Of a stretch of 64,000 nt of DNA, positions 1-11,294 are shown piece after piece. Made by a program: the position numbers and the translations under genes. A model generated the notes under the pieces. That model was not told the origin of the DNA and ran no database searches. It saw nothing but the letters and a program-made list of their open reading frames with translations. Origin of the DNA: Cunninghamia lanceolata (taxonomy: Eukaryota; Streptophyta; Pinopsida; Cupressales; Cupressaceae); the NCBI GenBank assembly GCA_027924645.1, contig BSBN01001687.1, positions 8,330,911 through 8,394,910 on the forward strand, read 5' to 3'. Position 1 is the first letter of the stretch; every line of letters begins with the position of its first letter.

Positions 1-41
1 GGTCGGCAACGTTCTGGGATTTCCAGCAAAGTCTTCATGAA

Positions 42-893
42 TCATGCATATAGGGCATAGGGTGATTCTCTTCTTTGTCTCTTCAAGTCAAACAGTGATT
101 GAGCAAAGAACACAAGATTAGCAGCACTTGCAACTTGTTTACTAATGACTTGAAACTCTTCATGATCTATTGGAGCAGCAGAAACACATTCATCTTGCAA
201 ATTATTTTGAAAACTTACAGTCATGTATCCTATTGGCATTCCATACTTCTAATTATTTTCAATGTCCATGGCAAATTTATAAGCCTAATGCAATGTGGTG
301 GGCTCTTTATCCCTTAGCAAATAACTCATTTCTTCATCAAATGCTCCAAGATAAATTGCCAAACATAATGCATCATTAGGTCTCATATGTTCAGGAATGT
401 GCTTAAGCATTTTTGTAAACCTTAAATTAAAGGTTGGAACCAGTTCATCACTTTCCATTTGAATGTTCATGAATTGTATAATCAATGAGGCTACATCAGT
501 CCTATCACCAAACTGTTCTAAGAATGCATTCTTTAGATCTACCCATGAAGAAATTGAACGCATAGGCAAGTCTAAAAACTAGACCCTAGCATCATCTTTT
601 AATGATTGAACAAAGAGTTTTATTACAACATCTTCATGATCAACTTCATAGTCATCTATTAAATCACTGAACTGCTGCAAGTGCCTTTCTGCTGATTCAC
701 TCTTCATACCACTGAATTTAGGTAAATATTTTCTAACCTCAGGTGGAATAACATTTGGGTGACCATTAATGCCACTAAAATTTATGGCTCTATATCTGTC
801 AGTGCTAAAATTTCTTTTATTACATAGTTGGGACAACACACTATGCATTGCTATGTTTGGGTCCATACAAGGATGCAGGGGTTGATGATACAT
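42..893 (-). pseudogene. Element A: Ty3/gypsy gag (capsid) remnant
   Basis: Reading frames on the minus strand from 893 down to 42 give a retrotransposon gag protein, the capsid that packages element RNA in cytoplasmic particles. The N-terminal part has the LPKFSGM...AERHLQQF stretch usual at the start of plant Ty3 gag. It is followed by a WVDLKNAFLEQFGD...FMNIQM segment and FTKMLKHIPEHMRP, which fit the Retrotrans_gag domain. The frame is broken near 575 and again near 285, so three pieces are needed (579-893, 285-569, 42-239). No zinc knuckle is reached before the window edge. A primer-binding site lies about 620 bp upstream at 1514-1531, so this is the 5' end of an element that runs off the left edge. 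Gag identity is firm; the exact clade is not. Confidence 0.8.
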
Positions 894-1513
894 TTTTTTT
901 TCACACCTTTACAAGCCTCTTTACAATAACCTGGCAGTTACATAGGGCAACTCAAACTCCTTTACAAGAATGATCTTAAGCCCTTAAAATATGAACTTTT
1001 GTTTTAGCTTGCTTAAGGTCCTCTAAATGAGTCTCTTAAAAAACATTGCATACTTCTTTGAGAATACAAACTACATTCTCATCAAATGCAAAAGTATGCA
1101 AGCCTATCACCACTATTTCCCTTTTAACCAGTGCTAATTTCACCTAATAGGGAATCATTTAAAACTCATACACCATGGTTTTTTTTTTGAAAACCAAAAT
1201 ATGAAAAATACCTGGATATGTTGCCGCTACTGACCTTTCTTCTGGACTAAAAATATGCTAATCTGAAACTTTTTTACATCCTTTATCAGGGTCTTTGTAT
1301 GTAGAGTTGCCACCTCCTTGTACAAGAATGAGCTTTATGAAGCTGAAAACTCTTTTCTTTCATTCTAGGTTCTCCTCAACAACAGAGTCACACATAAATC
1401 CTTTTAAAATTGCTGCAACGAAGCACTTCCAGGTCTGATGAGTTCTTAAGATCTAAACCAAATGCTCAAATCCATCAAATTCTTTGACTCTTCTCTCGTG
1501 GATCTGTAACTGT
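894..1513 (-). other. Element A: untranslated leader between PBS and gag
   Basis: About 620 bp separate the primer-binding site from the first gag codons. No open frame of useful length or protein similarity is visible. Position alone identifies it as the packaging/leader region of element A. Confidence 0.5.
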
Positions 1514-1531
1514 TCCCCAGTGGAGTCGCCA
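1514..1531 (-). other. Element A: primer-binding site
   Basis: The minus strand reads TGGCGACTCCACTGGGGA, four bases after the presumed LTR end at 1536. This TGGCGACTC...GGGGA pattern is what I know from plant Ty3/gypsy elements of the Tat/Ogre group, usually credited to a tRNA-Arg primer; that assignment is from memory. It fixes the orientation of element A as minus and the inner edge of its 5' LTR. Confidence 0.65.
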
Positions 1532-1535
1532 ATTT

Positions 1536-3720
1536 TGTTGGTTCCCAAATCAGCAAACAATAGACCCTAAATATTTGCCACTTCTTATAATCATATTTAA
1601 TGTGAGATTTGGCCAACAAAGATGAGAGATTGTTTTCACTTGTCTCCCCTGCACTTTAGGTTTTGCCGCACCTAGGGGGTATCCCTCACTCACCACAATA
1701 GATTTATCCTTGACAAATTCAAGCAGAATGCTCTCATGTAGGGACCAAGATTTGTAAGATAAACCCAGATTGATAAGATTCTTGGACCATCTAACTAGTT
1801 AAACCTGGGAACATGCAAGATCCTAACCTAAAACAAAATAAATCATAAAATGGTTTGATTCAAATGATTTGTTTTTAATTGTTGGGGTTTCCTGGACCTT
1901 TGGGCAAATAAAACTCCAAATCGGTGCCTTATCTGGGTAGCAGAGTCAAACCCAGTAGTATAAATGCTTCTTCATGATAGCAGAAACTCATAACCAGAGG
2001 ACTAAAAATGATAAAATTACTGCCTAATAGTAGTTTGCCTAAGAAAGAGAATCATTTATGACAATATGCTTCAATAATCCCTTAATATTGCACACTTTCC
2101 TCCATGTTTAATCTAAAGCAAGTTTTAATCTACTCCTTGAATAGATGCAGAAAATCAAAAACATGCAACATAACAAATGTATATTGAAGAACTTAGAAAC
2201 CCTTGGCAACTTTGTTCAAAAGAAAAATGCAAATACCCAGGGAGATAGTCACAAATAACTCATACAAAATGTGTTACTCATATGACTCAATCTAGAAAGA
2301 GAGTTATCATTCAAAAATGTTCACTTACACAGCAAAATATGCCTTTGTAACCTAAAATCCAGCTACCTGTTCCTACAGAATGTTATCTCCCAAAAGTGTG
2401 AATACCTTGTATTCAGAATCCAGCCCCCTTACAAAATGAAGAACAGCATGCTCTTATAGAAACAAGAGCATGTTGCCTTAAAATTTAATTCATCCTAGAG
2501 GTAGGTGAGATATTTTCTTTTCATTTTGCCTCCAAAATACATTAGGGATAAAATAATTTACATTAAAAGAGGAGAGGAATAAATGAATAAAACATATTTT
2601 AATATTCCCCTTTTAACTTTATATTTTTCAATTATTCCCAAATTTGCACGGCAGACAACTAAGGATTCCTCATTCCTTTGGACTAATGCAAAATAAACTC
2701 TAAGACTTCCTTCTTCAGCTCCATGATTGCATTCAACCTCTAAGACATCATCACAGCAACACTCAATTGAATTTTTTTCCCAAACCAAACTTTCTGGGTT
2801 GTTTTCTGAGAAACAGGGGCGTTTTTCACTCATCTGGGAGCTAAAAATTATTGCAAACGTGTTTAAAACCTCTACCAATGCCTTAGGAATGACCCAAGGA
2901 TGAATTCTGAACATAAAATTGCACATTTGAACCAAAAATTGCCTCCAAAAAAGGCCTGGAAAGTGAAAAACGTGATCAACAATGGCAATCTGCAACAAAC
3001 CATTCCTAGAGCTGTCCAAAATCCATTGAAAACAGCTCCAATGGTGAGGGAAAAACATCGTATTAGCTTGCAAATGAAAGTGGAGGGCATAAAAGGTCGT
3101 ACGATGGGCATTTCGCACCATTGCACGGGCCTGAGAGGGAGCAGCAATGAGGGTTGTGATGCACCCTCTCCTTTTCCTTCACAAACTTTAAACTAAAGTT
3201 TAAATAAACTTTCCATTCAATCTTTGAATTTTCTTACCACTTTGAAACCTTTTTTAATGCACTTTTAACATTTAATTTAATATTTGCATTTTATCATCTT
3301 GCATTTAAAAACCTTAGACGGTTAGCAAATATTAATTTTCTTTTCTTGGCAAACGGCGCCACTTCACCGCGGACAAACCGGGCGTCCGACGACCACAAAA
3401 ATTTGCACAGGGCCGTTATCAATTATTTCAAGCAAACCCATCTCCTCAAAATCTGCTTTGCCGACCAAATTCAAGCGCCTGCTTTGTAAATTGACCCGTC
3501 GGGTGAGTTCGCCGCAACTGGAATGCATTAAAATAATGCATCATATGGTCTCTGATTTTGATGAAATTGGAACTAGAGATGTTTGAGACCAAATCGACAA
3601 CTGGGTCACCCTAAGAATTGTGAGATATGAAACTTTTCGGAAAGCCAATTTTAGCCTGGTCACAGTTAGAAAACAACTAAAAGGCCCATCAAAACTTGTC
3701 TTGGAAGCATGAAATTGAGC
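1536..3720 (-). mobile_element. Element A: 5' LTR (outer end unresolved)
   Basis: On the plus strand the LTR starts TGTTGGTTCCC at 1536, directly beyond the primer-binding site, so on its own strand it ends ...CCAACA. The outer end was not found. It must lie before the protease fragment of element X resumes (3840), which gives an LTR of at most about 2.2 kb. The partner LTR is outside the window, so the end cannot be set by comparison. Open frames inside (for example 2558-3121 minus) overlap one another in several phases and resemble no protein. A CpG-rich block lies at 3345-3500. Confidence 0.45.
3523..3541. repeat. 19-bp perfect palindrome with AAA loop
   Basis: ATGCATTA-AAA-TAATGCAT is a perfect inverted repeat. 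It lies just right of the CpG-rich block, near the expected outer end of element A's LTR. No role can be assigned from sequence alone. Confidence 0.6.
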
Positions 3721-3839
3721 AGGCGTGTTACCATATACACCAAGAAACTTTCACCAACCATATTTGCAAGATGATTTCTGAGTTGAAAATTTTTATTCGC
3801 CGAAGGTGGCCTCCAGGGTAGATTGAGCAGCTTGCCGAC

Positions 3840-4512
3840 CTAGCCTTTGTCAACATCTCGAAAGAATATTGGCACATCAAATTTGCAAAATTTGAGGGTG
3901 CCACTAGTATCATCTATATTGTAGGAAAGAGTGATCTCTTCATGGCTCAAGGTCTCTATCAGGTTGCAGTCAAAAGTGATCAAGAGTAAAGTTGTTATGC
4001 ATTGCCAAAGGTTGCTATGTATTACATCGAATAATACGCACTTGTCCATGTAAAGGGAATTTTATGTAATTGTGAATAGTTGAGGGGACAAAATTCATAG
4101 CTCTCAACCATGGGTGTCCTTGTTTTACACGAAAGATGTCAGATAAAAGGATAACCTCAAATACTTGATCTATAGCTTTATCAGAAGTTGTAACCAATAA
4201 AGTTATCTTCCCAAAGGTAGGCATTAAAGCTCCATTATGTGTCTTAATCCTTATGTTCGAAGGTTAATAGGAATCTTGTGTCAAATTAGGTACAAGGAGA
4301 AACTCTTCCATGATCACATTAGACATGTAATTAGGATCTATAAGTGTACCATTAACGGGAATCTCCATTATTTTCACAGTAATGTAAAGAAGCCCTTCAT
4401 TATCTACAAATGTCTTGTCATGAGGTGTAAATGTAATTTCAGGTTCAAGGCTCCTTCTTTTCAAATAAGGTCTAGGGGGAAGCTTAGAATTGTTGTTGCA
4501 ATTATAAGCCAT
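3840..4512 (-). pseudogene. Element X: Ty3/gypsy aspartic protease region, degenerate
   Basis: Minus-strand frames 4512-4264, 4224-4015 and 4049-3840 follow one another and resemble the protease region of plant Ty3/gypsy polyproteins. Recognisable stretches are DKTFVDNEGLLYITVKIM, IPVNGTLIDP, then GKITLLVTT, DQVFEVI, GHPWLRAMNFVPSTIHN and IKFPLHGQVRII. The active-site neighbourhood reads LIDPNYMSNV, where related elements have a Gly-Ser after the DP, so the enzyme looks dead. Frameshifts occur near 4240 and 4040. Nothing after about 3840 continues into RT; instead element A begins, which suggests A was inserted here. Confidence 0.65.
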
Positions 4513-5238
4513 GTGTATATGTATTCAAATGTATGAAAAATCATATTTTTAAAGATTTTCAATCCTTGTGCAAAGGAACAAGTGCAAAACTATGTATGAG
4601 TATGACCTAAAATGCTTGATTTTTCACTTTTTCACAATTTTTTAATGCAAATCACTAATGGAAGAGGTTTTCTGAAGAATTTTCAAGAGGGGTAGAAAAT
4701 GATAAGCTTAATATCAATCCAATAATGCAATAATATCCTTCACATCATGCCTATGATGCAATTTTAGAGAGACGATAAGGCCAAATCTAATGAAAATGCA
4801 AGGTTTTCAAACCCTAGACATGAATTTTTGCAAAGAAGGAACTATGATGCAACACTACAATTAGAAATAAGTCCTAAATGAGTGTTTGAAAAGGGTAGTA
4901 AAATCTGAAACAAGATTTTAACTACAAACCCTAACTAATGCAAAACTAAGTTTTTATGAAAAAATACACAATTTCAAGCAACTTTTAAACAAATTAGACA
5001 TGAAAATGTAATACAAGTGATTAAAATAAGATAAATTTCTGCAATCTAAATCAGATCTAATAAAAATGACAGAAATTAAATGCCAATTAATTCAAATTAT
5101 GACAACATGCAAGCCTAAGATGCCAATTTAAAAAAAAATTAAATTTTTCAATTTTTTTGTAATTTTTCAAATGCAATAAGATGAATGAATGCAAATCTAA
5201 AGTTCAACACTCAGCAAGGTACAAAATTAAAAAAAAAA
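4513..5238 (-). other. Element X: AT-rich leader, no coding signal
   Basis: Between the candidate primer-binding site and the protease frame lie about 730 bp of AT-rich DNA without a usable ORF. A gag gene would be expected here and is not seen, so X is either deleted for gag or non-autonomous. Confidence 0.4.
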
Positions 5239-5251
5239 CATGGGTTCACCA
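5239..5251 (-). other. Element X: candidate primer-binding site
   Basis: The minus strand reads TGGTGAACCCATG. It has the TGG start expected of a tRNA 3'-end complement and sits between the LTR-like block on its right and the leader on its left. The tRNA was not identified and the LTR end beside it is not a clean CA, so this is tentative. Confidence 0.4.
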
Positions 5252-5599
5252 AAATATTTAGGGTGAAAAAGGAGGGGTTGATGATTGGGGTTTTTAGTTT
5301 CAATGGATGTGTGGGTTAAATCCTCATTTCTCATCAAACATTCAAGGACATATCAACTGAGTTGAATCACACTTTCGTAAGAGGATTCACCTATAGGTTA
5401 GGTTGTCACTTAGAATGATGTGGAAGCTCAGATATTATCAACTAATGTATCAATTTAATGCTCAAATACCCTTAAAACCCTAATTATGCAAAACAGTAAG
5501 TAAATTGATGAATTACGACAAATCCTTACAGACTAAGGTAGTAGGCAGAGATTAATAACTGACCGTTTTTCAAATTTTGAAATGCAGAATACTCAAAGA

Positions 5600-5933
5600 C
5601 AATGGCACTAATGCCCCTGTCCAAGGTGTTGTTTCTTTGTGGAATCCTGATCTCCTTTCGACACTAATGTTCATTGTATTTTTTGTTTTTGTCTCATGAG
5701 ATGCGGAGGACACTAGTACTAGTGCCTAAGTCCAAGGCAATGTGATTTTTAGGATGCCGGAAGCTCTTTAGATGTTGATTGTCACTATCTAAATTGTTTC
5801 TATGTTTTCAACTTCGGAGGATAATGGCATTGGCGCCCTAGTCCAAGCAGTCTTTCTCTTCAGGGATCTAGAATCTACACACTGTCTTACTATTCCCTGC
5901 AATTCCACTCCATCAAGATGTGAAACCTATAAC
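5600..5933. repeat. Diverged 111-bp tandem repeat, three units
   Basis: The core GTCCAAG recurs with its CCAAG at 5621, 5732 and 5843, exactly 111 bp apart. Each is preceded by a version of GGCACTAGTGCC(C)TA. A fourth core (GGCACTAGCGCCCAAGTCCA) at 6429-6448 is out of phase. The units differ at many positions but align over most of their length, for example at the GCGGAGGA/TTCGGAGGA block before each core. Confidence 0.7.
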
Positions 5934-6295
5934 TTACAATCACAAGGAGAGTGGTTGGGGGTTGTGGTGTTTAGAGGCTTGCCTCGGTCAAGCCCTAGAG
6001 AGACATTCAAGTCTTCTGAACATCATTGTCAAATAAAGAGTGCGTATCCCTACGGGATAGAGATAAAATCTGAATGATAAATGATTGAAACACAAATAAT
6101 GTCACCTTGGAGGTGTAGATCTAATGGAAGGAAGAAGCCCTTTCATGCCATGAGGAGATGGATCTAAATCTACAACAAATAAACACAATAACAACACAAT
6201 ACTACTCTACAACACAATGAAAGACTTGAATCACTTTAGCAAAATATCACAAGTTCACAATGTCTATCTAGTTTTCAAATGAAGTCCTAAACATG

Positions 6296-6303
6296 CTTAT
6301 ATA
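6296..6303 (-). promoter_or_regulatory. TATA box of element X LTR
   Basis: The minus strand reads GCATATATAAGCATG. It is a good match to a plant TATA box and lies about 330 bp inside the LTR from its U3 end, so transcription would run toward lower coordinates, as expected for a minus-strand element. Confidence 0.45.
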
Positions 6304-6632
6304 TGCAACTACACACATTTCCACAAAGAATTTCGTAATTCAAACTTAAGATGTTAGCATGGGACTTAATTAACAGTCACCAAAGCGACATTTCAAATTA
6401 GGGATGACCTAAAATAGGGCTGGACTAGGGCACTAGCGCCCAAGTCCACCCCCCCATTTTGAGCGAGGGATTATCACAATAGCACCCCCTAGGTCCTATT
6501 TGCCACAAGACTTTAGGGTTTTCTCATCGAGATTCAAGATTAACATGCAAGATGCTTATAATGAATTCAAAGGACCTAGGAGTTAAACCTTAAGAGGGAA
6601 AAGTCCCCAAGGGGACATTTTCTGATATAACA

Positions 6633-6741
6633 ATACTAACTACTCATATTCCTACACTATTTCTTACTCATACAGTTGACACCAATGACAACACAAGCTT
6701 GTTGACATCAATGACAACACTGACTGCACATACTTGCAACA
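6633..6741 (-). repeat. Copia-1: start of 3' LTR (U3 stub)
   Basis: This stretch matches 12732-12845 at most positions, including two copies of the GTTGACA(T/C)CAATGACAAC motif and the terminal TGCAACA. The similarity stops exactly where element X begins. The rest of this LTR should lie left of the window. Confidence 0.75.
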
Positions 6742-7191
6742 ATATCTCCCTTTGTTATTGATGCTAGCAATGAATAATGTGAAAAACCATCAATACAACA
6801 GCATCCCCAATACTTTGATTCATACCAATTAGTTCCTTTCTCTTTCTCTCCCCCTCAGCTTGCTACTCTCTTCTTAACAATTGACTCACTATTTTCTCTC
6901 CTTTTTCACATTGCTCTCTCTCCCCCTTTGACATCAATGGCAAAGGGTTGCACATCTCTCTTTCAATCTTACTTTTTAGACAACTGCTCAACCTTGTACC
7001 TACTTATTATTGCTCTGCAACATCATTTCTTTTACTTCTCTGCATGCTCCCCCTTAGAAGCAACCGACATTAGGACTCACTCCCCCTGACTACCACAACC
7101 ATCAATACCACTACCTACTCCCCCTGAGAGGTAACCTCCAACATCAGTCCAGAATAAGGAATGAAACTTGAAATCCACTTGACTAATGCAT
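6742..7191 (-). other. Copia-1: 3' untranslated region with polypurine tract
   Basis: On the minus strand AACAAAGGGAGATAT abuts the LTR start and is the likely plus-strand primer. Four or five further purine runs (GGGGGAG-type, near 6855, 6925, 7050, 7080 and 7120) are spread over the next 400 bp, as is common in plant copia 3' regions. There is no coding. Confidence 0.6.
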
Positions 7192-8950
7192 CTAGTTCAA
7201 AGAAGGAGGGGTAATAACCCCTAACTTCTCCCAAAGATACTCAAATGTATCCTTAGGAAGAGCCTTGGTGAATATATCAACAACCTGGTCCTTTCTAGGC
7301 ACAGACTCAAGCTCTACAACCTTCTCTCTCAGAAAGTGATACCGGATTAATATATGTTTTGTCCTTGAATGCATCACCGGATTCTTTGAAATGTTGATAG
7401 CACTTGTATTATCACAAAAGATAGGAATAGGTTCATCATATACCACTCTAATATCCTTCAAGGTTTACCTCATCCACAACACCTGTGTGTAGCAAAATGT
7501 TGTTGTAATGTATTCTACCTCTACAGTAGACAGAGATACTGAATCTTGCTTCTTACTTAACCAAGACACCACTCTACTTCTAAGAAAGAATGCACCCCCA
7601 CTAGTACTTTTCCTGTCATCTACACAACCAACCCAATCTGCATTTGTATAAGCACTTAGAGCAAATTTATCATCCTTTTAATACCACAAGCCATGATCCA
7701 GAGTGCCCTTTAAATATCTAAATATCATCTTCACTGTTGCAACATGCGACTCTCTAGGATCTTCTTGAAATCTAGCCACAAGACAAACTACATGCATAAT
7801 ATCTAGTCTAGTAGTAGTTAAATATAGCAATCCTCCAATCATTGATATATACCTACTCTGATCAACCTTAGGAGATTCATCATTCTTTCTTAGATTGCAA
7901 CCAGTTGTCATAGGGGTACATACTGGTTTAGAGTCTTCCATTCCAAACTTATTCAACATCTCCTTGACATACTTTGATTGTGAAATGAAAATACCTTTAT
8001 CTATCTAATTGATTTGTATCCCAAGGAAGAAGTTCATCTCACCACACATTGACATTTCAAATTCTTTCTGCATTTCATCTACAAAACCCTTACACATACC
8101 TTCATCTCCTCCAAAAATTATGTCATCCACATATACTTCCACAAGATCATAATTTGATCTTCTCCTACTTTGATGTACAGATTGCTATCTGTAAAACCTT
8201 TATTGAATTCCTGTTGTATTAAATACCATTCTAACCTTGCATACCAAGCTCTAGGGACTTGCTTCAATCCATACAGTGCCTTCTTCAACCTGCAAACCAT
8301 ATTCAGTTTATCTAATAACTAAAATCCATCTAGTTGTTCTATGTATACTTCTTCCAACTCACCATTCAAGAAAGCAGACTTCACATCCATTTGATATGCT
8401 TTGAAATCCTTATGTGCTGCAAAGTCCAAGAACATTCTGATAGCCTCCATTCTTGCCACCAAAGCATAAGTTTCCTCATAGTCTATTCTTTTTACTTGTG
8501 AGTATCCTTTACACACAAGCCTTGCCTTGTTCCTTACCACTTCTCTATTCTCATTCAGTTTGTTCTAAAATACCCACTTAGTTCCAATAACATTTTTGTT
8601 TTTCAGTCTTGGAACAAGTTCCCAAGTCTGATTCTTCTCAATCTGCATTAGTTCTTCTTCCATAGCTTTGATCTAATACTCATCTTTGCATGCTTCAATT
8701 ACTATCTTAGGTTCAACTTTAGAGAGTAAACATATATTTACCTATTCTTCAATAGCTTTCCTTCTTATTAGCACACTTTTGTTCTTGTCACCAATGATAT
8801 GATCTTCGAAATGATTCCTCTGCACATACTTGGGAGTTTTAGTAGTCTTTTCTAGAGTTTCTCCCTCTTCAACCTACACTTCCTTTTCCTTAGCATTTTC
8901 TTCTTCTCTGCAAGAAGATTCATATAATTCATATCCATTCACTTATGAAT
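7192..8950 (-). pseudogene. Copia-1: reverse transcriptase and RNase H, broken
   Basis: The minus-strand frames give a copia [51 protein letters not shown], then YVDD (encoded near 8123-8134), FGMEDSKPVCTP and IGGLLYLTTTRLDI. RNase H follows with IFCDNTSAINISKNPV, HSRTKHI.IRYHFLRE and the C-terminal IFTKALPKDTFEYLWEKLGVI. A frameshift just before YVDD and stops near 8317, 8007, 7677 and 7464 interrupt it. RT would copy the element RNA and RNase H would remove it. The final ...LGVITPPSLN matches the end usual for this group, so the 3' coding end is complete. Confidence 0.85.
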
Positions 8951-9845
8951 TCTTCTATAGATCTTCATCAACTTTGACACTTGCACTCTCAATAATCCTT
9001 CTTAGCCTCTTGTTACAACACTGGTAAGCTTTTCTTTTAGTAGAATACCCAAGGAAGATACCTTCATTAGACCTTGCATCAAACTTTCCTAGATTTTCTT
9101 CAACCCTTCTGATATAGCAGTTGCTTCCAAACACTCTAAAGTACTTGGCAGTAGGAGTCCTTCCATACCATAATTCATAAGGAGTCTTTGTACTGTTTTC
9201 TCTTGACTGCACTTTGTTCAGTATATAAACAACAGTATGAATTGTTTCTCTCCAATAGACATCTGATAGGTTTGCTTATTTTATCATTGTCCTTGTAGCT
9301 TCTTAAATAGTCCTATTCTTCCTTTCAACCATTCCATTCTACTAAGGAGTCCTAGGGGCAGATAAGTGCCTCTTTATTCCATGATTCTCACAAAACATGT
9401 TAAAATCATTGGAGGTGAACTCTCCACCTCTTTCAAACCTCAAACATTTGATTCTCATATCCATTTCATTCTCAACCATGACTTTGAATGCTTTGAACTT
9501 ATCTAAGGCTTCAGATTTTTCTTTGAGAAAAGTAATCTGTGTCATCCTAGAATAATCATCAATCAAAAGCATGAAATACCTGTCACCTTGAAAACTCTTT
9601 ACCTTGGTAGGACCATAGAGATCTATATGCACCAATTCTAATAGTCTAGTAGAAGATTGATCCTTGACTTTGAAACTACTTCTTGTTTGCTTTCTAATTT
9701 GACATTCCTTACAAATAGCATTGATAGGCTTTGTAATCTTTAGCAGATCTCTCACAGCTTGAACTGAGCTTATTCTTACCAGGATATCAAAGTTGATGTG
9801 ACACAATCTCATATGCCATAGCCAAGTCTCACTGATCTGATTCAT
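8951..9845 (-). pseudogene. Copia-1: integrase, broken
   Basis: Pre-integrase zinc residues are visible in WLWHMRLCHINF and CKECQIRKQTR (the HHCC pattern). The catalytic core carries LVHIDLYGPTKVKSFQGDRY, LLIDDYSRM and GGEFTSNDFNMF. The expected second catalytic Asp lies in a stretch reading RFERGGEF, where relatives, including copia-2 here (RSDRGGEF), have Asp, so this residue is lost. The third catalytic residue lies past a stop in the 9213-9341 gap. The C-terminal part (9212-8955) has PYELWYGRTPTAKYFRVFGS and GIFLGYS, typical of the copia integrase C-terminus. Confidence 0.8.
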
Positions 9846-10562
9846 GAAGTAATAACCATCACCACCTTTGAGCTAATAAACATTTCCATCTAGCCTCTTC
9901 CCAATAGCAATCACAGTTCTAGAGTCTTTTATGATCTAAAAGCCACCATCCTGAAACACAAGATTGTATCCTTTGCTACACATTTGTCCAACATTCAAGA
10001 GGTTATGCTTTAATACCTTAACATAAAGAACATCATCAGTATTGTGCTTTCCATCAAAACTAATTGAGCCTCTTCCACATATCTTAGCAGATGTATCATC
10101 ACCAAATCTAACTAGTACTCCATCATATTTTTCAAGTTTAACAAACTTACTTTTATCACCGGTCATATGATTTGACCATCCACTATCAAGAACCCAATTG
10201 TTCTTTTCTTTTATGGTATGAAAAGAAGATATCAAAGTACCTTCAGTATTGAGACTTACCTCCAGAGCCTTTTCCTTCACACATTTCTCAGAGTTAGTAG
10301 AAATAGTATCATCTTTTAAAGCTATGAACAAACATTCATTATCCACATCATTTTCATAATCAGATTCATCATAAGATATACTTGCATCTTCTCTAACATA
10401 GTATCTCTTTTTAGGCACTCTGCTCTTGTTTTCCCTGTTCCTACTTCTCAAAATTCTTTCTAGACATCTTGAAGAATAATGACCAATCTTGCCACAACTG
10501 AAACACTTGAAAGGCAACTTACCAGTACCCAATTTCAATTTTCTCACAAAGTTAGCTTCCAT
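9846..10562 (-). pseudogene. Copia-1: zinc knuckle and aspartic protease
   Basis: Residues 20-33 of this frame are CFSCGKIGHYSSRC, a nucleocapsid CX2CX4HX4C knuckle that binds RNA. An acidic stretch follows (DESDYENDVDNE). The protease then begins with NWVLDSGWSNHMTG, in which the usual Ala after DSG is Trp. VRFGDDTSAKICGRGSI and LYVKVLKHNLLNVGQMC complete the domain. Stops near 9934 and 9873 break the link to integrase. Confidence 0.8.
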
Positions 10563-11236
10563 ATCATCTGAATCCTCCTAATCTGATTCCACAATCTTCT
10601 AAGATTTGCCATCCTTGAAGGCAATCTCAGCCTTTGTACTACTTGTTCCAAATTCTCTCATTTCAAAGGTAGTTAAGGTACCAAGCAATTGATCTTTGGT
10701 AAACTAATTCAAATTTTGTAATTCTTCAATAGCAAAGACTTTATGACTATAATATTTAGGAAGAGTTCTGAGTACCTTCAATACCACTTCTTTTTCATCC
10801 ACATCTCCACCAAGTCTTTTGATGCCATTAACAACTTCATCCACCTTCTGTAAGTAGCTTGTAATGTTTTCATCTTCATACATTCACATAGTCTCAAACA
10901 TGAGCTTCAAATTCTGCATTTTAGCTTGCTTGAACTTATCATCTCCTTCATAAATACTTTGTAACTTTTCCAAATTTCATTAGCAGTTATCAAATTCATG
11001 ACTTTCACCAACTCAGAATTAGTAAAACCACTTAAAAGAGCATACCTCACTTTGCCATTAGTTTCATAGGCTTTGATCTCATTTGCAGTACTTGGACCAT
11101 TTTCCGATATAGTGTATTCAGTTTCAAAAACCTTCAAGATCTCATATCCAAGAGAAATCAGATAACCTTTCATCCTTATTTTCCAAAAAGCATAATCCAT
11201 TCCATCAAACAAAGGAACATCCTTCTTGTGTACCAT
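10563..11236 (-). pseudogene. Copia-1: gag (UBN2/DUF4219-type)
   Basis: The frame starts with VPLFDGMDYAFWKIRMKGYL, the usual N-terminus of plant copia gag, and goes on through ANEIKAYETN and YALLSGFTNSELVKVMN. The track is lost at a frameshift near 10907. Conserved gag text resumes in other frames, for example the LPKYY...VFAIEELQNL region near 10700-10770. The first Met at 11236 lies 45 bp downstream of the primer-binding site. Confidence 0.75.
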
Positions 11237-11280
11237 CCCGAATCTACCTCAAGTAGTTAAGCTCTCTCCCAAGGAACCTA

Positions 11281-11292
11281 GCTCTGATACCA
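11281..11292 (-). other. Copia-1: tRNA-Met primer-binding site
   Basis: The minus strand reads TGGTATCAGAGC, complementary to the 3' end of plant initiator tRNA-Met and standard for Ty1/copia. It lies two bases after the LTR end. Confidence 0.9.
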
Positions 11293-11294
11293 AT

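Larger units (their letters stand above)
5255..6632 (-). mobile_element. Element X: probable 5' LTR
   Basis: At its right end the minus strand starts TGTTATATCAGAAAATG at 6632. Immediately to the right the sequence becomes the copia-1 LTR. A TATATAAG box lies at 6296-6303 on the minus strand, and three 111-bp tandem units lie downstream of it (from about 5600 to 5930). A purine/pyrimidine-rich stretch near 6445 and the palindrome TCCCCAAGGGGA near 6604 are also present. The left end is only inferred from the candidate PBS, and the second LTR is not in the window. Confidence 0.5.

Noticed and set aside
2558..3196. Overlapping ORFs of 187, 91 and 98 codons on both strands
   Set aside because: They overlap in different phases inside an LTR, resemble no protein and have no consistent codon use.
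5802..6077. 91-codon ORF in X's LTR
   Set aside because: It overlaps the 111-bp repeat units and has no protein similarity.
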